Positions 52,206 through 61,975 of a stretch of 64,000 nucleotides of DNA are shown here, piece after piece. Origin of the DNA: an uncultured Clostridia bacterium (lineage in GTDB: Bacteria > Bacillota > Clostridia > UMGS1810); the NCBI GenBank assembly GCA_934463165.1, contig CAKSJG010000003.1:1-64000 (forward strand), in the 5' to 3' direction. The position numbers and the translations under genes are program-made. The number at the start of each line of letters is the position of its first letter. The stretch's first letter is position 1. The notes under the pieces are model-generated. The model saw only the letters and a program-made list of their open reading frames with translations. It was not told the origin of the DNA and made no database searches.

Positions 52206-53111
52206 ATGAACCCTACCATCAACAAAAACGGAACAGTTTATAAATACATGAAAAAACACCGCAGCGCATATGCGGCGGTCGTTGTTCTTATTGCAATATT
52301 TTTTGTATACACGCTCATGGGTGCCATGCCGTACATACTCACTGCCGTAAACGGTTCCACACCGCTTGACAGAGAAAGATACCAAAAAGAATGCAAAACC
52401 GAGCAATATCCGCAGCCGTTTGAGTTTCACCGCGGCGATGACAAATCAATACCCAACTATGCCGTAAAGAAAACAAGCTACTGGCAAGATAATAAATATG
52501 AATTCAGCCTCACGCTGACAGATGTAAAAAAAACAGGAATAACCTACACCACGCAGACAACGGGCTCAATCAGCAAGGATGATATGGAATCGGCTGTTGT
52601 TTATTCGGCGGATATTGCAGGTATAAAAACATATGTTCTTGCATATCCCGACACCAACTACAAACCGGGCGATACGATAACAGGTATATTTAACAAAATG
52701 CCGCAAATCATCAAATATAACCTTGCGGAAAATTCAAAATCCGTAAAAGAAAGTGATACGATAGGTGCATATATATTTGACACACGCGGAATAGAGATGG
52801 ACAGCGCAGGATTTGATATGACATTTTGCGTTATTCTTTTGATAATAATAATTTTTCTCGGCGTCAAGCTTTCTTATCAGTTTGTAAATCCGCTTTCCGC
52901 CCCGACATACAGTCAGCTCGGCAAATACGGAGACATATTAAGCGTTGCCGATAATGTTGACAGCGAGATCGCGGCTGCAAACAAAAAAATAAGTAAAAAA
53001 GAGCTTATCACAGATTCATGGATAATATCCGATGATGTATTTAAGCTGAAAATCGTTAAAAATCATTTAAAGTTCGGAAATATCGAATATGTCAGCGTAG
53101 ATAAAAAATAG
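52206..53111 (+). CDS. Membrane protein of unknown function
   Basis: A 301-residue protein with one N-terminal membrane helix (about 22-48), a polar extracytoplasmic domain of about 155 residues with no recognised motif, a second helix (about 206-226) and a cytoplasmic C-terminal domain of about 75 residues. Two cysteines at most, no catalytic signature. Its ribosome binding site (GGAGG) lies inside the end of rsmI, so it is co-translated with it. I do not recognise a family; the topology (large outside domain tethered by two helices) suggests a sensor or envelope protein. Confidence 0.7.
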   Translation: MNPTINKNGTVYKYMKKHRSAYAAVVVLIAIFFVYTLMGAMPYILTAVNGSTPLDRERYQKECKTEQYPQPFEFHRGDDKSIPNYAVKKTSYWQDNKYEFSLTLTDVKKTGITYTTQTTGSISKDDMESAVVYSADIAGIKTYVLAYPDTNYKPGDTITGIFNKMPQIIKYNLAENSKSVKESDTIGAYIFDTRGIEMDSAGFDMTFCVILLIIIIFLGVKLSYQFVNPLSAPTYSQLGKYGDILSVADNVDSEIAAANKKISKKELITDSWIISDDVFKLKIVKNHLKFGNIEYVSVDKK

Positions 53112-53136
53112 CGCATTTATTTTGCAGACAAAACTG

Positions 53137-53165
53137 TTTACAACTTTAAAAAAATATGTTATTAT
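53137..53165 (+). promoter_or_regulatory. Promoter of the miaB-mutSL-miaA operon
   Basis: TTTACA (53137-53142), 17 bp, TATTAT (53160-53165) with TGn extension, about 30 bases before the miaB start. Confidence 0.65.
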
Positions 53166-53195
53166 AAGATAGATAAGCTGAAAGGGCTGTAACTA

Positions 53196-54623
53196 ATGAA
53201 CAAAAGGAAAAACGTTGTGCTGCCGACGGAATTTGTCAGAGAGCAAAAAGCCGTAATTGCGGATATTCGCATGTTAAATGACGAGGACTTTAAAATAAAT
53301 CCAACACGAAAGTCGGCATTTGTCGAAACATACGGATGCCAGCAAAATAAAAGTGACTCCGAAATAATCTCGGGCATGCTTTGTGCCATGGGATACGAAC
53401 TGACAACCGTCAAGGAATCAGCCGACATTATAATATATAACACCTGCGCCGTAAGAGAAAATGCGGAATTGAAGGTTTTCGGCAACCTCGGTGCGCTTAA
53501 AAACTTAAAAGCAAGAAAACCCGAGCTCATTATCGGCGTTTGCGGATGTATGATGCAGCAAAAAGACGTTGCTGACCGCATACGTGCAAAGTACAAGCAT
53601 GTAGATCTCGTTTTCGGCACACATTCGCTTTATTACTTTCCGACTCTTTTGTCAGAAGTGTTAAAATCGCATAAACGCGTTATAGATGTTCGCGAAACAG
53701 ACGGTGCCATAGCGGAGGATTACCCTATTGTAAGAGAAGAGGGACCGTGCGCATGGGTATCGATAATGTACGGATGCAACAACTTTTGCACTTATTGTAT
53801 TGTTCCGTATGTCCGCGGCAGAGAGCGCAGCAGAAATGCCGATGCGATTTTAAAAGAAGTTAAAACTCTTGCGGATAAAGGCTGCAAGGAGGTAACGCTG
53901 CTCGGTCAAAACGTAAATTCATACGGTAACGATCTGGAAGAGAATATCGACTTTGCCGATCTGCTCTCGCTCGTTTGCAAAACGGACGGAATTGAAAGAG
54001 TTCGTTTTATGACAAGTCACCCCAAGGATATCAGCGATAAGCTGATACAAACCATGGCGGAAAACAGCAAGATATGCAATCAGCTTCATCTCCCGCTGCA
54101 GGCAGGCAGTGACAGAATCCTTAAAATCATGAATAGGAAATACACAGCTGAGCAGTATCTTGAAAAAACAGACAAAATCCGCAGCGCCATGCCCGATATC
54201 ACTTTAACCACAGATATAATAGTCGGATTCCCTGGAGAGACAAACGAGGATTTTGAAAAAACACTTGAAATGCTTAAAAAAGTTCGGTATGACACGATTT
54301 TTTCTTTTATTTACTCACGCAGAAACGGAACGCCTGCCGCAAAAATGGAAGACGTTTTGACGGATGAAGAAAAAAAGCTTAACTTTAACCGTATGCTTGA
54401 AGTGCAGGATAAAATATCCATCGAAAAAAACAAAGCTCTTGAAAACAGAATTATGAAAGTCTTGATAGAGGGAAAGAGCAAGCATGATCCGAATGTCCTC
54501 TCCGGAAAAACCGAAGGCGGCAAAACCGTTAACATAAAAGCTCCGAAAGAACTAATCGGTAAAATTGCCGATGTCAGAATTACCGAAGCAAAAACATGGT
54601 CGCTTTACGGTGAGCTCGTTTAA
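53196..54623 (+). CDS. miaB: tRNA-2-methylthio-N6-dimethylallyladenosine synthase MiaB
   Basis: A 475-residue radical-SAM methylthiotransferase that converts i6A37 to ms2i6A37 in tRNAs. N-terminal UPF0004 cysteines are in ETYGCQQN, NTCAVREN and GVCGCMMQQ; the radical-SAM CxxxCxxC is in YGCNNFCTYCIVPY (about 187-200); a TRAM domain forms the C-terminus (about 405-475). It acts on the product of MiaA, encoded downstream in the same operon, and depends on Fe-S supply from IscSU. Confidence 0.96.
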   Translation: MNKRKNVVLPTEFVREQKAVIADIRMLNDEDFKINPTRKSAFVETYGCQQNKSDSEIISGMLCAMGYELTTVKESADIIIYNTCAVRENAELKVFGNLGALKNLKARKPELIIGVCGCMMQQKDVADRIRAKYKHVDLVFGTHSLYYFPTLLSEVLKSHKRVIDVRETDGAIAEDYPIVREEGPCAWVSIMYGCNNFCTYCIVPYVRGRERSRNADAILKEVKTLADKGCKEVTLLGQNVNSYGNDLEENIDFADLLSLVCKTDGIERVRFMTSHPKDISDKLIQTMAENSKICNQLHLPLQAGSDRILKIMNRKYTAEQYLEKTDKIRSAMPDITLTTDIIVGFPGETNEDFEKTLEMLKKVRYDTIFSFIYSRRNGTPAAKMEDVLTDEEKKLNFNRMLEVQDKISIEKNKALENRIMKVLIEGKSKHDPNVLSGKTEGGKTVNIKAPKELIGKIADVRITEAKTWSLYGELV

Positions 54624-54648
54624 ACTAATTAAAAAGGAACTGATATAA

Positions 54649-55038
54649 ATGGAAGAAATACTTCAAAAAGCAAAGGAACTCGGCATAATGATTGCCGAAT
54701 CCGAAATATATGAAACACTGAAAACAGCAGAAGAAAACCAACTTGCCGACCCCGACGCGCAAAAGCTTATGATGGCATACGCCGTAAAGAGAGATGAGTT
54801 AAACAAAAAAGCGTCGACTCCGGATATTACAAAAGAAGCTTTTGAACAGATTAAATCGGAAGCACAGAGCGAATTTGACAAAATCTGTGAAAACGAGAAC
54901 ATAAAGGCGTATCTTGATGCAAACAGAGCCTTTTCTTCACTCATAAACCAGGTTAACAGTATAATAGGATATTTCGTCAAAGGCGAGGACGGCAGTGGTT
55001 GCTCGGGAAGCTGTTCTTCCTGCGGAAAATGCCACTGA
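54649..55038 (+). CDS. YlbF/YmcA-family protein (RicF/RicA-like) with Cys-rich tail
   Basis: A 129-residue helical protein of the YlbF/YmcA family. In Bacillus the homologues RicA/RicF with RicT form a [4Fe-4S]-carrying complex that tunes RNase Y, competence, sporulation and biofilm genes, and ymcA likewise lies between miaB and mutS. Here the C-terminus holds four closely spaced cysteines (GCSGSCSSCGKCH, about 117-129), a likely cluster or metal site. AAAGGA precedes the ATG. It could be the single YlbF-type subunit of this organism; YaaT/RicT is not in the window. Confidence 0.88.
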   Translation: MEEILQKAKELGIMIAESEIYETLKTAEENQLADPDAQKLMMAYAVKRDELNKKASTPDITKEAFEQIKSEAQSEFDKICENENIKAYLDANRAFSSLINQVNSIIGYFVKGEDGSGCSGSCSSCGKCH

Positions 55039-55070
55039 TATAATTAACAAAGAATAGGTATGATTTTAAA

Positions 55071-57692
55071 ATGAAAGAAAAATTACCGGTTACACCGATG
55101 ATGCAGCAATATCTTAAAATTAAAGAGGAATATGCCGACTGTATTTTGTTTTTCAGACTCGGAGACTTCTATGAGATGTTTTTTGACGATGCCATAACAG
55201 CCTCGGAAGTTCTTGAAATTACACTTACGGGAAAAGACTGTGGAATGGAAGAGCGCGCCCCAATGTGCGGAGTACCGTATCATAGTGTTCAGGGGTATAT
55301 TGCAAAGCTTATAAAATCGGGATATAAAGTCGCAATATGCGAACAGACGGAGGACCCGAAAAATGCAAAAGGAATAGTTAAACGTGACGTAATACGCGTT
55401 ATAACCCCCGGAACAGCAAATCTCGATTCGGTTCTTGAGGGAGGAGAAAACAACTTCCTTGCGTGTATCTGTCTTGAACAAAATCACTACGGGCTTTCTT
55501 TTGCAGATGTTTCGACGGGAGAAATCATAACCACAGAGAGCGATTATGACCTTGCCGAAAATTCTCTTATAAATGCAATTGCCGCTTTCAGACCCAAAGA
55601 GGTAATAATGAATCAAAGCTCATCATTTGTATCGAAAAAATTTGTTGAGCTTAAAAAAAGATATAATTTCTTTGACGGTCTTCTGGAAGACAAATACTTT
55701 GACGAACGGTTTGCAAGCGAACAGGTAACCCGCCACTTTAAAGGTAAAACGCCTGATTCTCTCGGTTTGGACGGCAGACCGTTTTGCATACGCTCCCTGG
55801 GGGCAATGCTTGCATATCTTTACGAAACGCAAAAAATAGATCTGACTCATATGTCAACGGTACGTTTTTTTGAAAACAGTCAGTATCTTAAAATAGATTT
55901 AAACAGCGCGCGCAACCTTGAAATAACCGAGTGCATGCGCACACATGAAAAAAAAGGTTCACTTTTGTCCGTTCTTGACAAAACGAAAACCGCCATGGGC
56001 TCAAGACGGCTCCGTAATTGGCTTGAACGCCCTTTGGTAAATGAAAATCAGATAAATGACAGGCTCGACAGCGTGGAAGAGCTTTTTAAAGATATGGAAA
56101 TGCGTGAGGAGCTCACCGAAGCCCTGAAGAAGATTTATGATATCGAACGGCTCCTCTCGAAAGTCGTCTACGGATCGTGCAATGCCAGAGACTTTCTCTC
56201 GCTCAAACAAAGTTTAGACAAGCTGCCGCTTGTAAAGAAAGCTCTTGACGGATGCGAATCTCCGCTTTTAAGCAGTCTATGCGCAAACATAGACACCTGC
56301 TCAGATATCCGCCTGCTGATTGACTGCGCAATTGTTGAAGATCCACCGATAACCGTAAAGGAAGGCGGAATGATAAAAAAAGGCTTCGATAAAGAGCTGG
56401 ATTCCATTCGTGACATACACGACAACGGCACATCGTACGTAGCGGCAATAGAGACGCAGCAGCGTGAAAAAACAGGCATTAAAAATCTAAAAATATCATT
56501 CAACAAGGTGTTCGGATATTACATAGAAATTTCAAAATCACAGCTTGATAAAGTTCCCGAAGAATATATCCGCAAACAGACGCTTGTTAACGCGGAGCGC
56601 TTCATCACACAGGAATTAAAGGATCTTGAAAACAGGATTCTTAGCTCCAAAGACAGAATAAATTCCATAGAATATGAAGACTTTTCTCAAATAAAAAACA
56701 AAATATACGAAAATCTTGCAAGACTGCAGGAGTGTGCAAGAAACATTTCGGTAATTGACGCAATACTCTCACTGGCAAATACGGCCGCTGCAAACGGCTA
56801 CTGCAAGCCGACAGTTGACAGCGGAGATGTTATAGATATAAAAGACGGAAGACACCCGATTGTCGAAAATATGCTCGACGATTCGCTTTTTGTTCCGAAT
56901 GATACATATCTTGATACGAGAAGCAACAGATTTTCAATTATTACCGGCCCTAACATGGCTGGTAAATCAACATATATGCGTCAGACTGCGCTGATTGCCC
57001 TCATGGCTCAAATGGGTTCGTTTGTTCCCGCGCGCAGCTGCAGAGTCGGCATAACTGATGCCGTGTTTACAAGAGTCGGCGCATCGGACGACCTTTCATC
57101 GGGTCAGAGCACATTCATGGTAGAAATGAACGAGGTTGCGCATATCCTTAAAAATGCAACGGCAAAAAGCCTGATAATTCTTGACGAAATCGGACGCGGA
57201 ACATCAACCTTTGACGGTTTGTCGATTGCATGGGCCGTTTCGGAATATATATGCAGCAAACAGCACATAGGCGCAAAAACACTTTTTGCCACTCACTATC
57301 ATGAGCTTACCGACCTTGAATCTAAAATAGACGGAATTAAAAACTACTATGTTGCAGTTAAAAAACGCGGAGACGATATCACGTTTCTCAGAAAAATCGT
57401 AAAAGGCGCTGCGGATGACAGCTTCGGAATAGAAGTTGCTCTTCTTGCCGGAGTACCGCACGAGGTTACCGACAGGGCAAAAGAGGTGCTTGCATATATC
57501 GAATCCGATTCAAGCATACAGCTTCCGGACACCGAAAATATCATGCCGCACACCGAAACCGAACCTAAAATCAGCAGCGAAAAAGAAAGCGAAATAATAG
57601 AGACGCTTAAAAATATAGACACATCGACCCTGACACCGATAGAAGCGCTAAACGAATTGTATAAACTACAGCAAAAGGTCAGTGAATTATAA
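55071..57692 (+). CDS. mutS: DNA mismatch repair protein MutS
   Basis: An 873-residue MutS1. The mismatch-reading F-x-E lies in RLGDFYEMFFDDA (about 27-39), the ATPase has GPNMAGKSTYMRQ (Walker A, about 625-637) and LDEIGRGTSTFDG (Walker B), and the C-terminus ends in a short coiled tail. It binds mispairs and recruits MutL. Ribosome binding site is weak. Its stop overlaps the mutL ATG by one base (TAATG), giving strict coupling. Confidence 0.97.
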   Translation: MKEKLPVTPMMQQYLKIKEEYADCILFFRLGDFYEMFFDDAITASEVLEITLTGKDCGMEERAPMCGVPYHSVQGYIAKLIKSGYKVAICEQTEDPKNAKGIVKRDVIRVITPGTANLDSVLEGGENNFLACICLEQNHYGLSFADVSTGEIITTESDYDLAENSLINAIAAFRPKEVIMNQSSSFVSKKFVELKKRYNFFDGLLEDKYFDERFASEQVTRHFKGKTPDSLGLDGRPFCIRSLGAMLAYLYETQKIDLTHMSTVRFFENSQYLKIDLNSARNLEITECMRTHEKKGSLLSVLDKTKTAMGSRRLRNWLERPLVNENQINDRLDSVEELFKDMEMREELTEALKKIYDIERLLSKVVYGSCNARDFLSLKQSLDKLPLVKKALDGCESPLLSSLCANIDTCSDIRLLIDCAIVEDPPITVKEGGMIKKGFDKELDSIRDIHDNGTSYVAAIETQQREKTGIKNLKISFNKVFGYYIEISKSQLDKVPEEYIRKQTLVNAERFITQELKDLENRILSSKDRINSIEYEDFSQIKNKIYENLARLQECARNISVIDAILSLANTAAANGYCKPTVDSGDVIDIKDGRHPIVENMLDDSLFVPNDTYLDTRSNRFSIITGPNMAGKSTYMRQTALIALMAQMGSFVPARSCRVGITDAVFTRVGASDDLSSGQSTFMVEMNEVAHILKNATAKSLIILDEIGRGTSTFDGLSIAWAVSEYICSKQHIGAKTLFATHYHELTDLESKIDGIKNYYVAVKKRGDDITFLRKIVKGAADDSFGIEVALLAGVPHEVTDRAKEVLAYIESDSSIQLPDTENIMPHTETEPKISSEKESEIIETLKNIDTSTLTPIEALNELYKLQQKVSEL

Positions 57693-59776
57693 TGAAAATA
57701 AATGTTCTTCCCCAGACAATTGCAAATATGATAGCCGCGGGCGAGGTTGTTGAAAGACCTGCGTCGGTGGTTAAAGAGCTTGCGGAAAACAGCGTTGATG
57801 CAGGCGCAAAACATATTACAATTGAAATAAAACGCGGAGGAATGAGCTATATCCGCGTTACGGATGACGGATGCGGAATCGATTCGGGAGAAGTGGTAAC
57901 GGCTTTTCTTCGTCATGCAACCAGCAAAATAAAGACGGAAGCCGATCTCAACTCTATATATACTCTCGGCTTCAGAGGCGAAGCTCTTGCAAGCATTGCC
58001 GCCGTTGCCAAGGTTGATATATTTACAAAAACACGCGAAAGCAATTTCGGATACTGTGTGTCCGTAGAGGGCGGAGAGGTTACGGACGAATCCGAAGCAG
58101 GCTGCTCCGACGGTACAACGATAACCGTTAAAGATTTGTTTTTTAACACACCTGCAAGAATGAAGTTTTTAAAATCGGATTCTACGGAAACCTCCTACAT
58201 ATCCGATGCCGTAAATAAATTAATCCTCAGTCATCCCGAAGTTGCCGTAAAATTTATTTCAAACGGAAAAACCGTAGCGTCATCATCCGGAGACGGAAAG
58301 CTGATAAACGCGATTTACTCCGTGTACGGCAGGGATTATTCAAAAAATATGACAGCGGTAGACAGCAAGGATGAAAAAATAAGCGTAAGCGGATATATAG
58401 GAAACAGTTCTCTGACGCGCAAAGACCGCCGTCAGCAAACGTTTTTCTTAAACGGAAGATACATAAAAAGCTCCGTCATATCGGCAGCTCTCGGCGAAGC
58501 ATTTTCAAATTCGGTAATGATAGGCAGGTTCCCGGTGGCCGTGCTTTCAATCAACATAAACGCGCGTCTTGTTGATGTAAATGTTCATCCGACAAAAACC
58601 GAGGTCAGATTTTCTGATGAAAAAGCTATATACCGATCCGTATACTGGGCTGTTAAAAATGCTCTTACAAACACTAAATATATTCCGGAGTTTAATGTTA
58701 AAGAAACGGCTTCGGATGCAAAAAGAATTATTAAAGCACGCAGTGACATTGCCAAAGCAAAGAACGAATCCGTGCAGGTTGACATCAATTTTCTGCGTGA
58801 TTCATTCATAAAGACAAACAGCGAAAACGCATTTGCCGCAAAAAAGGAAACAAACACAGAATTTAAACCTGCCGAAAAACACGTTTTTCCGGCAAATAAA
58901 AATATCGAAGATAAACCGAAAGATAACATGACGGAAACTCTCCCGAAGGACAATACCGAATTAAACGATAAAATTATTGAAGAAAACATAAGAAACAATA
59001 TCTTTTTCGGCGGAAAAAGCGTCGACGTCTTAAAATCTCCGACACCTGTCGGATACGAAACAAAAGTTCCCGATCCGGCGACTGCGCCGGTCGAAGAGAC
59101 AGCCGAAATGCCTTTATCGGAAATCTCATCCGATAAAGGCGGCAAAATCATCCCCGAAAAAGCTTCGGGCGAAACAAAACAAACGCAGCTTAAGTCGGGA
59201 TTGGATTTTAATATAATCGGACAGGTGTTTAGCACCTATATTATAGTACAGAAAGAAAACGAGATGTTTATCATAGACCAGCATGCCGCTCACGAAAGAA
59301 TATATTTTGAACAGCTTCTTGAACAATATCGCAGCAGCGGAATAACATCACAGATTTTGATGCTTCCGATTACCGTTGATTTTACCGATTCGGATTTCGG
59401 CACAGCGGCAGAAAATCTTGATTTCTTCGAAAAATTGGGTTTTGAATGTGATATTTTCGGAGAAAAAAGCTTAATTATACGCACGGTACCGTTTGATCTC
59501 AGCGATCTTGAAATTAAAGACACCATCTTTGAAATTACAGCTCTGCTTTCAAAAGGATGTGCCGATATAAAAAAGGCTGTTGCGGAAGATTCTCTTCATA
59601 CAATGGCATGTAAAAGAGCCGTAAAAGGCGGCGATTTGCTCACAAATGCTGAAATGGAACGCCTGACAGAGAAAGTTATGTCATTTGAATCCATAAACAC
59701 TTGTCCTCACGGGCGCCCCATATGTATTCGAATGTCAAAATACGAGCTTGAAAAAAATTTTAAACGAATTGTATAA
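57692..59776 (+). CDS. mutL: DNA mismatch repair protein MutL
   Basis: A 694-residue MutL. N-terminal GHKL ATPase motifs: IAAGEVVERPASVVKEL (about 12-28), DDGCGI and GFRGEAL. A charged, low-complexity linker spans about 340-505. The C-terminal domain carries the nicking-endonuclease motif DQHAAHERIYFE plus ACKRAVKGGD and CPHGRP, so this MutL can nick DNA itself, as expected in bacteria lacking MutH. It works with the adjacent MutS. Confidence 0.97.
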   Translation: MKINVLPQTIANMIAAGEVVERPASVVKELAENSVDAGAKHITIEIKRGGMSYIRVTDDGCGIDSGEVVTAFLRHATSKIKTEADLNSIYTLGFRGEALASIAAVAKVDIFTKTRESNFGYCVSVEGGEVTDESEAGCSDGTTITVKDLFFNTPARMKFLKSDSTETSYISDAVNKLILSHPEVAVKFISNGKTVASSSGDGKLINAIYSVYGRDYSKNMTAVDSKDEKISVSGYIGNSSLTRKDRRQQTFFLNGRYIKSSVISAALGEAFSNSVMIGRFPVAVLSININARLVDVNVHPTKTEVRFSDEKAIYRSVYWAVKNALTNTKYIPEFNVKETASDAKRIIKARSDIAKAKNESVQVDINFLRDSFIKTNSENAFAAKKETNTEFKPAEKHVFPANKNIEDKPKDNMTETLPKDNTELNDKIIEENIRNNIFFGGKSVDVLKSPTPVGYETKVPDPATAPVEETAEMPLSEISSDKGGKIIPEKASGETKQTQLKSGLDFNIIGQVFSTYIIVQKENEMFIIDQHAAHERIYFEQLLEQYRSSGITSQILMLPITVDFTDSDFGTAAENLDFFEKLGFECDIFGEKSLIIRTVPFDLSDLEIKDTIFEITALLSKGCADIKKAVAEDSLHTMACKRAVKGGDLLTNAEMERLTEKVMSFESINTCPHGRPICIRMSKYELEKNFKRIV

Positions 59777-59799
59777 ACAATAAAATTGCGGAGCATACC

Positions 59800-60750
59800 A
59801 TGACAAAAAAACCTCCTCTGATATTAATAGTCGGCCCGACAGGGGTCGGAAAAACCGCCGTATCGATATACGCGGCAAAGTATCTTAATGCAGAAATAAT
59901 AAGCTGCGATTCAATGCAGATATACAAACATATGGACATAGGAACAGCAAAAGTTACACCCGAGGAAGCGCAGGGCATAACTCACCATATGACAGATATA
60001 ATTTCTCCGCTTGAGAAATTCAGCGTATGCGACTATGTAAAAATGGCAAAGGAAGCCGCCAAAGAAATTTACAAAAAAAGTAAACCCGCAATCATGGTCG
60101 GAGGAACGGGATTGTATGCGGATTCTTTTGTGAAAGATATTGACTATACCGAGACGGAAACCGACGAAAAACTGCGCGCATCACTTAAATCATATGCCGA
60201 GAACCACGGCTGCGAAGCGCTTCATGCCAAACTGAGGGAAATTGATCCCGAAAGCGCCGATGCAATTCATCCGAATAACGTAAAACGTGTTATCCGCGCA
60301 ATAGAGTATTACCGCCTGAGCGGCGAAAAAATTTCGGAGCATAACGAAAAAACTAAAAATAAACCGTCTCCGTATAACTATATTTATATCGGATTTACAA
60401 GAGACAGAAAAGATCTGTATGAAAACATTAACAAACGTGTTGATATAATGATCGAAAACGGCCTTGCAAACGAGGTAATGAAGCTTTATAAAATGGGCTG
60501 CAGACGCAGCCATACTTCCATGCAGGCCATAGGATATAAAGAAATGCTTTGGTATATAAACGGCAAAGCAACTTTTGACGAAGCGGTTGAGATACTCAAA
60601 AAAAATTCGCGCCGCTATGCAAAAAGACAGCTGACTTGGTTTAACAAAAACAAAGACATTCACTGGATTAATCTTACAGACGTAAAAGACACCATGGCAG
60701 CTGCGGAAAAATGTTTACAAATTATTAAAGAAAACGGGGTGTTATCTTGA
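59800..60750 (+). CDS. miaA: tRNA dimethylallyltransferase MiaA
   Basis: A 316-residue MiaA, which prenylates A37 of tRNAs reading UNN codons, the step before MiaB. P-loop GPTGVGKTAVS (about 9-19), DSMQIYKHMDIGTAK (about 36-50), GGTGLYADS and the C-terminal QAIGYKE motif are present. GGAG precedes the ATG. Its last bases overlap the TTG start of the next gene by four. Confidence 0.96.
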   Translation: MTKKPPLILIVGPTGVGKTAVSIYAAKYLNAEIISCDSMQIYKHMDIGTAKVTPEEAQGITHHMTDIISPLEKFSVCDYVKMAKEAAKEIYKKSKPAIMVGGTGLYADSFVKDIDYTETETDEKLRASLKSYAENHGCEALHAKLREIDPESADAIHPNNVKRVIRAIEYYRLSGEKISEHNEKTKNKPSPYNYIYIGFTRDRKDLYENINKRVDIMIENGLANEVMKLYKMGCRRSHTSMQAIGYKEMLWYINGKATFDEAVEILKKNSRRYAKRQLTWFNKNKDIHWINLTDVKDTMAAAEKCLQIIKENGVLS

Positions 60751-61943
60751 AAAAAGCAATATTAATCACACTGGTTCTCGCATTAACGGTATTTTTGGTG
60801 TATAACTTCGTCAATTTTTCTTACAGTGATAATTCTTACACGGTTGCCGAGCTTGAAACAATGGAAAAGAAATATGATTTTGAAGGCATAATTTCAAGGG
60901 ATGAATATCCCCTTACAATAGAAAACACAAACGGTATAATTTTTGAACCTGCCGTTTCCGAAAATGAAATGGTAAAGAAAGGTAAGCTCGTTGCGACATG
61001 CTATGATGCGTCTATCGACGATGCAACTCGAAGAGAGCTTTCGGATATCAATTCAAGAATTTCTGAAATAAAGGCAATGCCGGTCAGCTCCGATGATAAA
61101 CTCTCGACAGATATTGATGAAATCAATCACGAAATGGACGACAGGATCACATCCATGGTCAGCGCCGCCACATCAAGAAGCATGAGTGAGGTCACGTCAC
61201 TGAAAAAGGATATCGACGAGCTTCTTACGCGAAAAAAAGATGCCGGGCAGGGCAATGACGCATCAAAAACAATTGATGAGACACTGAGTGAGCTTGAAAG
61301 TGAAAAAAGCAAACTTGAACACAGCTTCGGCGGTAAAAAAACCGATTTAAACGCACCGTCTCACGGTATATTTTCTACCGGGGTTGACGGCTATGAAAAA
61401 ATTCTCACATCGGAAAAAGCGCTCAGCATGGATGTTTCTGACTATGAATCGATTGTGTCTAAATCGATTTCTTCAAAGGATTTGAAAAAAGAAAACGTTG
61501 TCTGCAAAATCATGGATAACTCACAGTGGTGGATATCCGTTTTGTCCGACAGCGAGACGGCGAAAAACTTTGCCGTCGGAGACAGCATTCAAATAAGATT
61601 CACCGGTTCTCCTGATGAGGCAACGGCAAAAATAGAATACATATCGTCACCCGTAAAGAATAAATGCATAATTACCGCAGTATCAAATGACTACAGCGAC
61701 TATTCGATGAAATATCGTATAGTAAAGGCAACTTTTGTCAAAGCAAGCTACACCGGCCTTAAGATTCCGGTAAGCGCAATAAGAGTAAAAGACGGAAAAA
61801 CCGGCGTTTATGTCAAAGGCGAAAACGCCATTAAATATAAAGAGATTAAAGTAATTTACAAAGACGATAAAAATGCCATTGCAGAGCTTGACAATACAAA
61901 ATCAAATGCATTGCTGCTCTACGATGAAATCATAACTTCATAA
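60747..61943 (+). CDS. HlyD-like membrane adaptor protein
   Basis: A 398-residue protein with one N-terminal membrane helix (about 4-22) and an outside part of membrane-fusion (HlyD/RND adaptor) architecture: a barrel-sandwich half (about 45-85), a coiled-coil hairpin (about 90-190), the matching half (about 200-215, APSHGIFSTGVDGYE), then beta-barrel domains. The start is TTG at 60747 after GGGGTG. No ABC or outer component is near; instead it lies at the head of the yggS-sepF-ylmH-divIVA division cluster, so an envelope or division role is likely. Function unproven. Confidence 0.78.
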   Translation: MKKAILITLVLALTVFLVYNFVNFSYSDNSYTVAELETMEKKYDFEGIISRDEYPLTIENTNGIIFEPAVSENEMVKKGKLVATCYDASIDDATRRELSDINSRISEIKAMPVSSDDKLSTDIDEINHEMDDRITSMVSAATSRSMSEVTSLKKDIDELLTRKKDAGQGNDASKTIDETLSELESEKSKLEHSFGGKKTDLNAPSHGIFSTGVDGYEKILTSEKALSMDVSDYESIVSKSISSKDLKKENVVCKIMDNSQWWISVLSDSETAKNFAVGDSIQIRFTGSPDEATAKIEYISSPVKNKCIITAVSNDYSDYSMKYRIVKATFVKASYTGLKIPVSAIRVKDGKTGVYVKGENAIKYKEIKVIYKDDKNAIAELDNTKSNALLLYDEIITS

Positions 61944-61975
61944 AAATAAGCTGAAACAAAAAGGAAGCGGTAAAA

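Noticed and set aside
58585..59235. 216-codon open frame antisense to mutL
   Set aside because: Lies over the low-complexity linker of MutL, where long antisense frames arise by composition.
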